Part shown: piece after piece, positions 16,444-24,945 of the stretch
How positions within the stretch are numbered: position 1 is the first letter of the stretch
Layout: each line of letters begins with the position of its first letter
DNA from: DAOMOP01 sp035444405
Lineage (GTDB): Bacteria > Pseudomonadota > Gammaproteobacteria > Burkholderiales > Rhodocyclaceae
Assembly (NCBI GenBank): GCA_035444405.1
Contig: DAOMOP010000038.1
Span: forward strand, 1-24,945
Direction of reading: 5' to 3'
DNA: 24,945 bases
The notes under the pieces: generated by a model
The model's input: only the letters and a program-made list of their open reading frames with translations
Databases searched by the model: none
Told to the model about the DNA's origin: nothing
Translations under genes and position numbers: made by a program

Positions 16444-19157
16444 CAGCGGTGCTCGCGATCGCGCTCGCGGCACTGCTCGCTCCGATGCTTGCGTCCCGAT
16501 TCGATGACCGGGCCGGCTGGCTGCTCGCGCTCGCGCCGCTCGGCGCGTTCGTGTGGTTCGTGTCGTGCATTCCCGCCGTAGCCGGCGGCGAGGTGCTGGT
16601 CGGCTCGATCAGCTGGGTGGCCGCCCTCGACATCGAGGTCGCGATGCGCCTCGATGGGCTGTCACTGCTGTTCGCGCTGCTGATCACCGGGATCGGGGCG
16701 CTGATCGTGCTCTATGCCGGCGCGTATCTCTCCGACCATCACCACCTGGGCCGCTTCTACCTCTATCTGCTGCTGTTCATGATGGCGATGCTCGGCCTGG
16801 TGCTCGCCGACGATCTGATCGTGATGTTCGTGTTCTGGGAGCTCACCAGCGTCGCGTCCTATCTTCTGATCGCTTTCCAGCATGAGCGCCCGGTGTCGCG
16901 CCGGGCGGCGTTGCAGGCGCTGCTGATCACCGGCGGGGGTGGCCTTGCGCTGCTTGCCGGACTGGTGCTGCTCGGTATCGCGGGAGAGGGGTGGNNNNNN
17001 NNNNTCGACGTCGCGGCGGTCGAGGCGCACCGCCTGTACTACGCGATCATGGCGCTGGTGCTGCTTGGCTGCTTCACCAAGTCGGCGCAGATTCCGTTCC
17101 ATTTGTGGTTGCCGAACGCGATGAACGCACCGACGCCGGTGTCGGCCTATCTGCACTCGGCCACGATGGTAAAGGCGGGCGTCTATCTGCTCGCGCGCCT
17201 GAATCCGACGCTCGGCGGCGATGCCGGCTGGAGCGTGACGCTGGTGCTGTTCGGCGCCGCCACGGCGCTGGTCGGCGCGGTGCTGGCGATCCGCCAGACC
17301 GATCTGAAGCGCCTGCTCGCCTACACGACGGTGACGGTGCTGGGGCAGCTCACGATGCTGATCGGCACCAACACGACCTACGGCCTGCAGGCCTTCGTGC
17401 TCTATCTGCTCGCGCATTCGCTCTACAAGGGCGCCTTGTTCATGGCGGTCGGCGCGGTCGATCACGCCACCGGCACGCGCGAGCTCGCGAAGTTGGGCGG
17501 GCTGATCCGCTACATGCCGCTCACCGGTGCGGCGGTCGCGCTCGCCGCGTTCTCGAACGCCGGCCTGCCGCCGTTCTTCGGCTTCATCGCCAAGGAGTTC
17601 AAGTACGCCGGCCTGATCGAGATGGGACTGACCGGCTGGGGGGTCACCGCGGTGATGATCGTCACCAATGCCCTGCTGCTCGCAGCGGCCGGGCTGGTGT
17701 TCATCCGTACCTTCCTCGGCGTGCGCGGGCACTATCCGCGCGAGCCCCACGAGGTGACGATGCCGATGTGGCTGGGGCCGATGCTGCTCGCGGTCGGCGG
17801 GCTGGTGCTCGGGGCGTGGCATCACTGGCCGGAGACCTGGCTGGTCAACGCGGCGGTGCAGGCCGTCGCGCGCGATCACGTCGACGTCGCGCTGTACCTG
17901 TGGGGCGGCATCACGCCGGCGGTCGCCGCCAGCGTGCTGACGGTCGCGCTGGGCGTGGTGTTCTACGGCTACCGGCATCAAGTGCGTCGCCATGTCGCAC
18001 GTGGGCGCGTGTACTGGGGCGTGAGCGGCGATCTGATCTGGGATCGCCTGCTCAAGCGCATCTTTCGCGTTGCCGCGATGCTCGCCAGCGGCTTTCAGCA
18101 CGGCTCGCTGCGTCTGCACATGACGATGCTGAGCCTGGTCGTGCCGGCGGTGGTGTTTCTGGCGCTGGTGCTCAGTCGCGACAATCTGCTGGTCGGCGGT
18201 CAGTATGCGCCGCTCACGCTCGCCGGCGTCGTCGGCTGCCTGCTGGCGCTGGCCGGGGCGGGTGCGGCGGCGGTGATGCGCAACCGACTCGCGCTGGTGG
18301 TCGCGCTCGGTGCGAGCGGGCTGGGCCTGGCGCTGTTCTTCCTCGGCGCGAACGCGCCGGATGTGGCCACCACCCAGCTGATGGTCGAGACGCTGACGGT
18401 GGTGTTCCTCGCCTTCGTGCTGCGCAGCATGCCCGTGATTCCCCGTGTGGGTGCACGCCGACCGGCGGTGCGCGCGTTTCACGCGGTGGTTTCGCTGCTG
18501 TTCGGCCTCGCCGTGGCGGCTGCGCTGATTGCGGCGCTGAATCTGCCGCTGGCCGGCGACATCGCGAGCTGGTATCTGGACAACAGCTACCCGGGCGGGC
18601 ACGGCGGCAACGTGGTCAACGTCATCCTCGTCGATTTTCGGGCCTTCGACACACTCGGCGAAATCCTCGTCGTCGCACTGGCGGGGCTGGCCGCGGCCAC
18701 GCTGCTGCATGGCGAGGCCACGGAGACGTCGGCCCCGCACGGTGAGCCGGAGTTCGCATCGGTGTTGCTGCGTCAGGGGCTGCGTCCGCTCGCCGGGCTG
18801 CTCGTGCTCGCCTCGCTGGTGATCCTGTGGCGCGGCCACAACCTGCCGGGCGGCGGCTTCATCGGCGGGCTCGTGGCGGCCACCGGCTTCATCCTGCTGG
18901 TGCTGACCTACGGCAATCAAGTCGTGCGCGCACTGCTGCGGATCTCGCCGGCGATGGTGATCGGCGCCGGGCTTGCGTGCGCGGCCGGTGCCGGCGTGAT
19001 CGGCCTGTTCGCGGGCGAGCCGTTCCTCAAGGGGCTGTGGTCGTTCCCGGCCGGGCTGCCGCTCGGCACGCCGCTGCTGTTCGACATCGGCGTGTTCCTG
19101 ACCGTGTTCGGTTCGGTCATGCACATGCTGCAGCGGCTCGCCGGGAGGGCGGCGTAA
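16437..19157 (+). CDS. mrpA: Mrp cation/proton antiporter, fused subunit A/B (second copy, contains assembly gap)
   Basis: About 906 residues encode a second MrpA-MrpB fusion. Its ND5-like module keeps Glu135 in FWELTSVASYLL, the Lys in GCFTKSAQIPFHLWLP, and PTPVSAYLHSATMVKAG. The DUF4040-type segment includes TTQLMVETLTVVFLAFVL, and an MnhB domain lies from ~776 to the end (LWRGHNLPGGGFIGGL). It lacks the ~55-residue polar tail of the first copy. A run of 10 Ns (16995-17004) falls in a poorly conserved loop before the TM7 lysine. The frame is open on both sides, but the real gap length is unknown and the true protein may be a few residues longer. ATG 16437 has GGAG at 16427-16430. The next gene starts immediately after the stop. 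Confidence 0.93.
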   Translation: MLTAVLAIALAALLAPMLASRFDDRAGWLLALAPLGAFVWFVSCIPAVAGGEVLVGSISWVAALDIEVAMRLDGLSLLFALLITGIGALIVLYAGAYLSDHHHLGRFYLYLLLFMMAMLGLVLADDLIVMFVFWELTSVASYLLIAFQHERPVSRRAALQALLITGGGGLALLAGLVLLGIAGEGWXXXXDVAAVEAHRLYYAIMALVLLGCFTKSAQIPFHLWLPNAMNAPTPVSAYLHSATMVKAGVYLLARLNPTLGGDAGWSVTLVLFGAATALVGAVLAIRQTDLKRLLAYTTVTVLGQLTMLIGTNTTYGLQAFVLYLLAHSLYKGALFMAVGAVDHATGTRELAKLGGLIRYMPLTGAAVALAAFSNAGLPPFFGFIAKEFKYAGLIEMGLTGWGVTAVMIVTNALLLAAAGLVFIRTFLGVRGHYPREPHEVTMPMWLGPMLLAVGGLVLGAWHHWPETWLVNAAVQAVARDHVDVALYLWGGITPAVAASVLTVALGVVFYGYRHQVRRHVARGRVYWGVSGDLIWDRLLKRIFRVAAMLASGFQHGSLRLHMTMLSLVVPAVVFLALVLSRDNLLVGGQYAPLTLAGVVGCLLALAGAGAAAVMRNRLALVVALGASGLGLALFFLGANAPDVATTQLMVETLTVVFLAFVLRSMPVIPRVGARRPAVRAFHAVVSLLFGLAVAAALIAALNLPLAGDIASWYLDNSYPGGHGGNVVNVILVDFRAFDTLGEILVVALAGLAAATLLHGEATETSAPHGEPEFASVLLRQGLRPLAGLLVLASLVILWRGHNLPGGGFIGGLVAATGFILLVLTYGNQVVRALLRISPAMVIGAGLACAAGAGVIGLFAGEPFLKGLWSFPAGLPLGTPLLFDIGVFLTVFGSVMHMLQRLAGRAA
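16995..17004. other. Assembly gap (10 Ns)
   Basis: Ten undetermined bases lie inside the second mrpA. A round number of Ns suggests a filler gap. Compared with the first copy (LLG to GCF spacing of 33 residues against 31 here with four X), only a few codons seem to be missing or misplaced. Confidence 0.98.
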
Positions 19158-19597
19158 ATGGAGCTGATGGCCGCACTCACGGTCGGCGGGCTCGCCGGCA
19201 TCGGCATGTGGCTGCTGCTCGACCGCAATCTCGTGCGCGTCGTGCTCGGCGTGGTGATCATCGGCAACGCGATCAATCTGGGGGTGTTGCTGTCGGGGCG
19301 CCTCGGCAGCACCAGTGCCGCCTTCGTGACCGCGACCACGGTGCCGACCGACGCCGCCAACCCGTTGCCGCAGGCGCTGGTGCTGACCGCGATCGTGATC
19401 GGCTTCGGGCTGTTCGTGTTCGCGCTGGCGGTGCTCAAGCGGGTCCGCGAGACGCACGGCATCACGACCACCGACCGTGTGACGGCCGTGACCGAGGAGA
19501 CCGCGACCGATAGCTACGACGTCGATGACGAAGCGACGCCGGCTTCGCTTGCCGGCGAGGGCGGCACGTCGAGTGGCGCGCGCGCGGAGGCCGGGCC

Positions 19598-19601
<4 letters not shown>
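19158..19601 (+). CDS. mrpC: Mrp antiporter subunit C (second copy)
   Basis: This 147-residue protein is MrpC/MnhC, with three helices and the hallmark NPLPQALVLTAIVIGFG. A ~50-residue acidic, Thr/Ser-rich cytoplasmic tail follows, which the first copy lacks. ATG 19158 directly follows the TAA of the A/B gene. The stop overlaps the mrpD start as ATGA (19598-19601). Confidence 0.94.
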
Positions 19602-21094
<1,493 letters not shown>

Positions 21095-21096
21095 CG

Positions 21097-21594
21097 ATGC
21101 TCGGCCTGCACATCCTGCTCGCCGCGGGCCTTGCCGCGTTCTCGAACGCGTTGTCGCCCCTGGGCGTGTTCGGTGCGTTCGTGCTGGTCTATCTGGTGCT
21201 GAAGTTCGGCGCTCCGGTGACGGGCCTCGCGACCTACGTGAAGCGCGTCGAGCTCGGCACGCGTTTCATCGTCTGGTTCGCGATCGAGGTGGTCAAGGCC
21301 AGCCTCGATGTCGCTCGCCTCGTGCTCGCGCGCCGGGTCCGGACCGAACCGGCGGTCGTGCGCGTGGTGCTGACCAGGCGCGACGAGCGCCTCGCCACCC
21401 TGATCGGCTGCCTGCTGACGCTCACGCCCGGAACGATGGCGCTGGACTACGAACCGGAGGCCGGCGCGCTGATCGTGCACGCCCTCGATGTCGACGCCGA
21501 GAGCCGGGTCGAGGCCGACGTGCGCGAGATCGAATCGCGGCTGCTGGCCTGGGTGGATGCGAACGAACCGGACAGGGAGGGCGTGGAGCGATGA
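21097..21594 (+). CDS. mrpE: Mrp antiporter subunit E (second copy)
   Basis: This 165-residue MrpE has N-terminal hydrophobic helices (LHILLAAGLAAFSNAL, then VFGAFVLVYLVLKFG) and a soluble C-terminal domain with the TLTPGT motif. It is only weakly similar to the first copy outside that motif. ATG 21097 is preceded by GGAGG at 21083-21087. The stop overlaps the mrpF start (ATGA at 21591-21594). Confidence 0.9.
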   Translation: MLGLHILLAAGLAAFSNALSPLGVFGAFVLVYLVLKFGAPVTGLATYVKRVELGTRFIVWFAIEVVKASLDVARLVLARRVRTEPAVVRVVLTRRDERLATLIGCLLTLTPGTMALDYEPEAGALIVHALDVDAESRVEADVREIESRLLAWVDANEPDREGVER

Positions 21595-21929
21595 CGATCG
21601 AGCTGGCCGGGGCGTGGTGGGTGCTGCCGGTCGCGGTGGCGCTGCTGGCCGTGAGCGCGATTCTGATCGTGCTGCGCCTGCTGAAGGGGCCGACCGGCCC
21701 CGATCGGGTGGTCGCGATCGACGCGCTGACGCTGCTCGGGGTGGCCGCGGTCGCGCTCGCGGCGATGCTGACACGGCAGGCCGTGCTGCTCGATGTCGCG
21801 GTCGTGCTCGCATTGGTGACGTTCCTCGGCACCGTCGCGTTCGCACTGCTGTTCCGCGTGGAGGAGAATCCGCCGGATGCGGACGAGGAGGCACCCGCTC
21901 ATCCGCGCGACGAGGAGCCGCGCCCATGA
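21591..21929 (+). CDS. mrpF: Mrp antiporter subunit F (second copy)
   Basis: This 112-residue, three-helix MrpF carries the motif GPTGPDRVVAIDAL with the conserved Asp44. It has an acidic C-terminal tail of ~23 residues (EENPPDADEEAP and beyond) that the first copy lacks. It overlaps both neighbours by 4 nt (ATGA). Confidence 0.92.
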   Translation: MTIELAGAWWVLPVAVALLAVSAILIVLRLLKGPTGPDRVVAIDALTLLGVAAVALAAMLTRQAVLLDVAVVLALVTFLGTVAFALLFRVEENPPDADEEAPAHPRDEEPRP

Positions 21930-22363
21930 ACGGTTCGCTGCTGCCGTGGATCGCCTCGGGGCTCGTGCTCAGCGGCGCGGTGTTCTGCCTGCTCGGCGCC
22001 ATCGGCGTGCTGCGCCTGCCGGATTGCTACACCCGCATGCATTCGGCCAGCAAGGCGGGCGCGCTCGGCGCGGTGCTCGTGCTCGCCGGCGTCGCCGCGG
22101 CCTCCAGCGGCGAAGTCGCGCTCGAGGCGATCTTCGCGCTGCTGGTGGTGCTGGCCACCGCGCCGCTCGCCGCGCACGCGGTGTCGCGTGCCGCCCATCG
22201 CGCCGGCATACGGCCGTTCGTCGGGCGGTTGGGGGATGTGCTGGAGCACGGCGAGGCGGATGGCGGCGCGCACCCGCCGCGGCACGACCAGTCCATCGCA
22301 TCGCGAGAGCCACGGGGCATCGCACCCAACGTATCGCAAGGGCCGCCCGGGCCGGGTGACTGA
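21926..22363 (+). CDS. mrpG: Mrp antiporter subunit G (second copy)
   Basis: This 145-residue MrpG has three helices and the family segments GAIGVLRLPDCYTRMHSASK and LATAPLAAHAVSRA. The last ~45 residues are a polar His/Pro/Gly-rich tail without family similarity that I can recognise. It is the final gene of the second operon and is convergent with the ABC permease genes 88 nt away. Confidence 0.92.
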   Translation: MNGSLLPWIASGLVLSGAVFCLLGAIGVLRLPDCYTRMHSASKAGALGAVLVLAGVAAASSGEVALEAIFALLVVLATAPLAAHAVSRAAHRAGIRPFVGRLGDVLEHGEADGGAHPPRHDQSIASREPRGIAPNVSQGPPGPGD

Positions 22364-22383
22364 ATATCCGCGGGAACGGCTGT

Positions 22384-22440
22384 GGCGGAGCGCCGATGGA
22401 CAGGCCGACAGCGCGGCGTGCCGGCCGACGCGTGTCCGCC
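22384..22440. terminator. Possible bidirectional hairpin between convergent operons
   Basis: The 88-nt convergent spacer holds nested inverted repeats: GGACA (22398-22402) with TGTCC (22433-22437), and inner GGCCG (22403-22407) with CGGCC (22422-22426). An alternative outer pair is GGCGGA (22384-22389) with TCCGCC (22435-22440). No T-run follows on either strand, so terminator function is only suggested by position. Confidence 0.3.
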
Positions 22441-22451
22441 GTCCCTTCGTC

Positions 22452-23651
22452 TCACTCGGCGCGCAGCGCCGCCACCGGATCCAGCATTGCCGCCCGCCGT
22501 GCGGGCAGAACACCGGCAAGCAACCCGATCGCGATGGCCATGGCCTCGGCGGCCAGTGCGAAATGCAGCGGGGTGTGCACCGGCAGTGCGGGGATGAGCA
22601 GGCCGACCATCTGTGCGAGCCCGATGCCGGCGACGAGCCCCGCCACGCCGCCGAGTGCCGCGAGTGCGACCGCCTCGCCGAGGAAAAGGCCCAGTATCGT
22701 GCGCCGGCGCGCACCGAGTGCGACCAGCAGGCCGATCTCGTTGGTGCGCTCGGACACCGCGATGGTCATGATGGTGACGATGCCGACACCGCCGACGAGC
22801 AGCGAGATGCCCCCCAGCGCGCCGACTGCGGCGGTCAGGATGCCGAGGATGTTCGACAGCGTTGCCAGCATGTCTTCCTGGGTGCGCACCGTGACGTCGA
22901 ACTGGCCGTGGCGCGCCGTCATCAGCTCGCGCACGGCGTCCGCGACGCGCGCGGCCTGGGCCGACTCGGCGTAGGTCAGGTTGATCTCCATCAGGCCGAC
23001 GCGGTTGTACAGCGCGAGCGCACGCGAGGTCGGAATATAGGCCGTGTCGTCGAGGTCGATGCCGAGGAACTGTCCCTTTTCCTCCATCACGCCGATGACG
23101 CGGTAGCGCTCGCTGGCGATCTGCACGCGCGCACCGAGCGCGTTGTCGGTACCGAAGAGCTCGTCCTTGAGCTTGGCGCCGAGCACGACGAAGGGCCGCG
23201 CGCGGGTCGGGTCGTCGGGCGGCAGGAAGCGGCCGGCGGCCACGCGCAGCGAGAACATCTCGTACATCTGCGGGCCGACGCCATACACGGTGGTGCGGCG
23301 TACCCGTCCCTGCGCCTGGACCTCGGAGTTGCCATAGACGATCGGCGTGACCGCGCTCACGTGCGGCAGCCGCGTGAGCGCGGCGGCGTCGTCGAGCGTC
23401 AGCGGGCGTGCGGTGCTCGGCAGGCCGGGCGGGCCGCCGTGCACCGATTGGCGGCCGGGCGTGATCTCGATGATGTTGGTGCCGAACTGCGTGAATTCCT
23501 TGAGCATGTACTGGTGCAGGCCCTCGCCGATCGAGGTCAGCAGGATCACCGCGGCGATGCCGACGGCGATGCCGAGCAGCGTCAGTGCGCTGCGCATGCG
23601 TTGCGCGAGCAGCGAGCGCAGCGCGAGCTGGAGGAAGTCGCGCGCATCCAT
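22452..23651 (-). CDS. ABC transporter permease, MacB/FtsX type (downstream gene)
   Basis: This 399-residue permease has one N-terminal transmembrane helix (MRSALTLLGIAVGIAAVILL), a large periplasmic MacB-PCD domain (about residues 45-240), and three C-terminal helices forming the FtsX domain. The conserved EIGLLVALGARRRTI loop and the terminal VLPARRAAMLDPVAALRAE are present. The family exports or extracts lipoproteins, peptides or macrolides by mechanotransmission. I chose ATG 23649-23651 because it gives the standard DFLQLALRSLLAQRMRSAL start and lies 4 nt after the stop of the preceding permease. The substrate is unknown. Confidence 0.88.
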   Translation of the reverse strand: MDARDFLQLALRSLLAQRMRSALTLLGIAVGIAAVILLTSIGEGLHQYMLKEFTQFGTNIIEITPGRQSVHGGPPGLPSTARPLTLDDAAALTRLPHVSAVTPIVYGNSEVQAQGRVRRTTVYGVGPQMYEMFSLRVAAGRFLPPDDPTRARPFVVLGAKLKDELFGTDNALGARVQIASERYRVIGVMEEKGQFLGIDLDDTAYIPTSRALALYNRVGLMEINLTYAESAQAARVADAVRELMTARHGQFDVTVRTQEDMLATLSNILGILTAAVGALGGISLLVGGVGIVTIMTIAVSERTNEIGLLVALGARRRTILGLFLGEAVALAALGGVAGLVAGIGLAQMVGLLIPALPVHTPLHFALAAEAMAIAIGLLAGVLPARRAAMLDPVAALRAE

Positions 23652-23655
23652 CGCT

Positions 23656-24864
23656 TCAGGCCTTTGCCAGCGCCTGGATCGGATCGAGGCGCGCGGCGCG
23701 CCGCGCCGGCAGCACGCCGAACAGGATGCCGGTCGCGAGGGCAGTGGCGATGCCTGCGAACACCGCCCAGTCGGGCGGCCACGCGGGCAGCGCCGGGAAG
23801 GCGAGCCGCAGGCCCCATGCACCGAGGTGGCCGAGGGCGAGGCCGGCCAGCGCGCCGGCGAGCGACAGCAGCGCAGCCTCGGTCAGGAAAGCCTGCCGGA
23901 TGCTGCGGGGGGTGGCGCCGAGCGCCTTGAGCAGGCCGATCTCGCCGGTGCGCTGCGTGACCGCGACGAGCATCACGTTCATCACCAGGATGCCGGCCAC
24001 CGCCAGGCTGATTGCCGCGATGCCGGCCACCGCCAGCGTCAGCGTGCCGAGGATGCGGTCGAAGGTGCCGAGGACCGCATCCTGCGTGACCAGCGTGACG
24101 TCGAGCTCGCCGTCGCGCCGGCTGCGCATGATGTGCTCGATCTGCTGCTGGGTAGCGGCCAGGGCTTCGCGGCTGCGGGCCTCGACGAGGATGCGGAACA
24201 GCGTGTTGGTGTCGAACATCGCCTGCGCGGTCGCGACCGGTACGATCACCAGCTCGTCGGTGTTCATGCCGAGCCCGCCGCCCGAGCGCTCGAGCACGCC
24301 GATCACGCGCAGACGGCGGTCGCCGATGCGGATCGTGCTCCCGAGCGCCGGTTCGGCGCCGAACATCTCGTCGCGCAGCGTCGCCCCGAGCACGGCGACC
24401 GCGGAGGCGCGCGTCGCGTCCTCGCGGCGCAGAAAGCTGCCCTGGGCGATGCTGAAGCCGCGCAGCGCGAGATAGTCCGCATTGGTGCCGACGATCATCG
24501 TCTCGCGCAGCCGTCCGCCGAACGCGATCTCGGAGTTGCCGACCGACAGCGGTGCGACGCGGACCACGAACGGTGCGCGTCGCAGGGCCTCCGCGTCGCG
24601 CACGGTGAGATCGCGCGGGGTCGTCGTGATCAGGCTTTGCAGGCCGACGCCGCCGGTCTCCGAGCGCCCGGGCAGCACGATGATCAGGTTGCTGCCGAGC
24701 GCGGCGAATTCGCCGACGACGTAGCGGCGCGCGCCGTCGCCGAGCGCGGTGAGCACGACCACGGCGGCGACGCCGATCGCCATCGCCAGCACCATCAGCG
24801 CGGTGCGCAGCGGGTAGCCGGCGGCCGCGCGGGTGGCGAAGCGCAAGGTGTCGAGCGGGGTCAT
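23656..24864 (-). CDS. ABC transporter permease, MacB/FtsX type (upstream gene)
   Basis: This 402-residue protein has the same architecture as its neighbour: an N-terminal helix (YPLRTALMVLAMAIGVAAVV), a periplasmic MacB-PCD domain and a C-terminal FtsX domain with EIGLLKALGATPRSI and VLPARRAARLDPIQALAKA. The two permeases are clearly paralogous but diverged, so they probably form a heterodimer served by the ATPase encoded just upstream. Its ATG overlaps the ATPase stop (ATGA on the minus strand, 24861-24864). Confidence 0.88.
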   Translation of the reverse strand: MTPLDTLRFATRAAAGYPLRTALMVLAMAIGVAAVVVLTALGDGARRYVVGEFAALGSNLIIVLPGRSETGGVGLQSLITTTPRDLTVRDAEALRRAPFVVRVAPLSVGNSEIAFGGRLRETMIVGTNADYLALRGFSIAQGSFLRREDATRASAVAVLGATLRDEMFGAEPALGSTIRIGDRRLRVIGVLERSGGGLGMNTDELVIVPVATAQAMFDTNTLFRILVEARSREALAATQQQIEHIMRSRRDGELDVTLVTQDAVLGTFDRILGTLTLAVAGIAAISLAVAGILVMNVMLVAVTQRTGEIGLLKALGATPRSIRQAFLTEAALLSLAGALAGLALGHLGAWGLRLAFPALPAWPPDWAVFAGIATALATGILFGVLPARRAARLDPIQALAKA

Positions 24865-24945
24865 CGCGGCGGGGACGGCGCGTCGCCGACGATCGCGCCG
24901 TCCTCCATGCGGATGCGCCGGCGTGCGCGCTCGCCCATGGTCGGG
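24861..24945 (-). CDS. ABC transporter ATP-binding protein, C-terminal end (partial)
   Basis: The last 27 codons before the stop at 24861-24863 encode PTMGERARRRIRMEDGAIVG followed by a short tail. This is the usual end of MacB/LolD-type ATPases (after the H-loop: HDP..., A.R..R..DG.I). The gene continues beyond the window. A separate ATPase shows that the transporter is not a fused MacB polypeptide. Confidence 0.75.
   Translation of the reverse strand, partial: PTMGERARRRIRMEDGAIVGDAPSPPR

Overview
The window is about 25 kb of very GC-rich, tightly packed bacterial DNA with strong third-position G/C codon bias. It has overlapping ATGA starts and many Gram-negative gene families: a MaeB-type malic enzyme, a PbpG-type endopeptidase, group-2 fused Mrp antiporters and MacB-like permeases. 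This points to a proteobacterium, most likely a betaproteobacterium (a Rhodocyclales or Burkholderiales relative). That placement is inferred from protein style, not from a marker gene. No tRNA, rRNA, CRISPR array, transposase or prophage gene was seen.

Layout. (1) 1-3739, plus strand: the 3' end of maeB, a patatin-like phospholipase, and a periplasmic D-Ala-D-Ala endopeptidase (pbpG) preceded by an unusually AT-rich promoter-like block. (2) 3767-8533: an IclR-family regulator on the minus strand, divergent from a four-gene operon, lutA-lutB-(D-2-hydroxyacid dehydrogenase)-lutC. This operon should oxidise lactate or a related 2-hydroxyacid through an Fe-S complex. The NAD(P)-dependent 2-hydroxyacid dehydrogenase sits between lutB and lutC. 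(3) 8727-14811: a complete six-gene Mrp/Mnh/Pha-type cation/proton antiporter operon (A-B fusion, C, D, E, F, G). (4) 14825-16159: an RluF-like 23S rRNA pseudouridine synthase with a ~205-residue Arg/Pro/Thr-rich repetitive N-terminal extension, starting 13 nt after the first mrpG. (5) 16437-22363: a second, clearly diverged but complete six-gene Mrp operon. Its A-B gene contains a run of 10 Ns (an assembly gap). (6) 22452-24945, minus strand: two MacB/FtsX-type ABC permeases and the last codons of their ATPase, convergent with the second Mrp operon.

How the parts fit. Each Mrp operon carries all subunits of a hetero-oligomeric, proton-motive-force-driven Na+(K+)/H+ antiporter, and most genes in each overlap or abut. 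The key membrane acid and lysine residues are present in both A and D subunits of both copies, so both systems look functional. The lut operon feeds electrons from a hydroxyacid to respiration and carbon to pyruvate; malic enzyme also produces pyruvate, but no direct link to it can be shown.

The least explained material is regulatory: a strong GC hairpin and a short ORF coupled to the start of the first mrpA, and two mutually exclusive hairpins plus a 12-codon ORF with a good Shine-Dalgarno sequence coupled to the start of the second mrpA. The tandem pair of diverged Mrp operons around a modified rluF-like gene is the most notable architecture. I found no clear candidate for an entirely new system.
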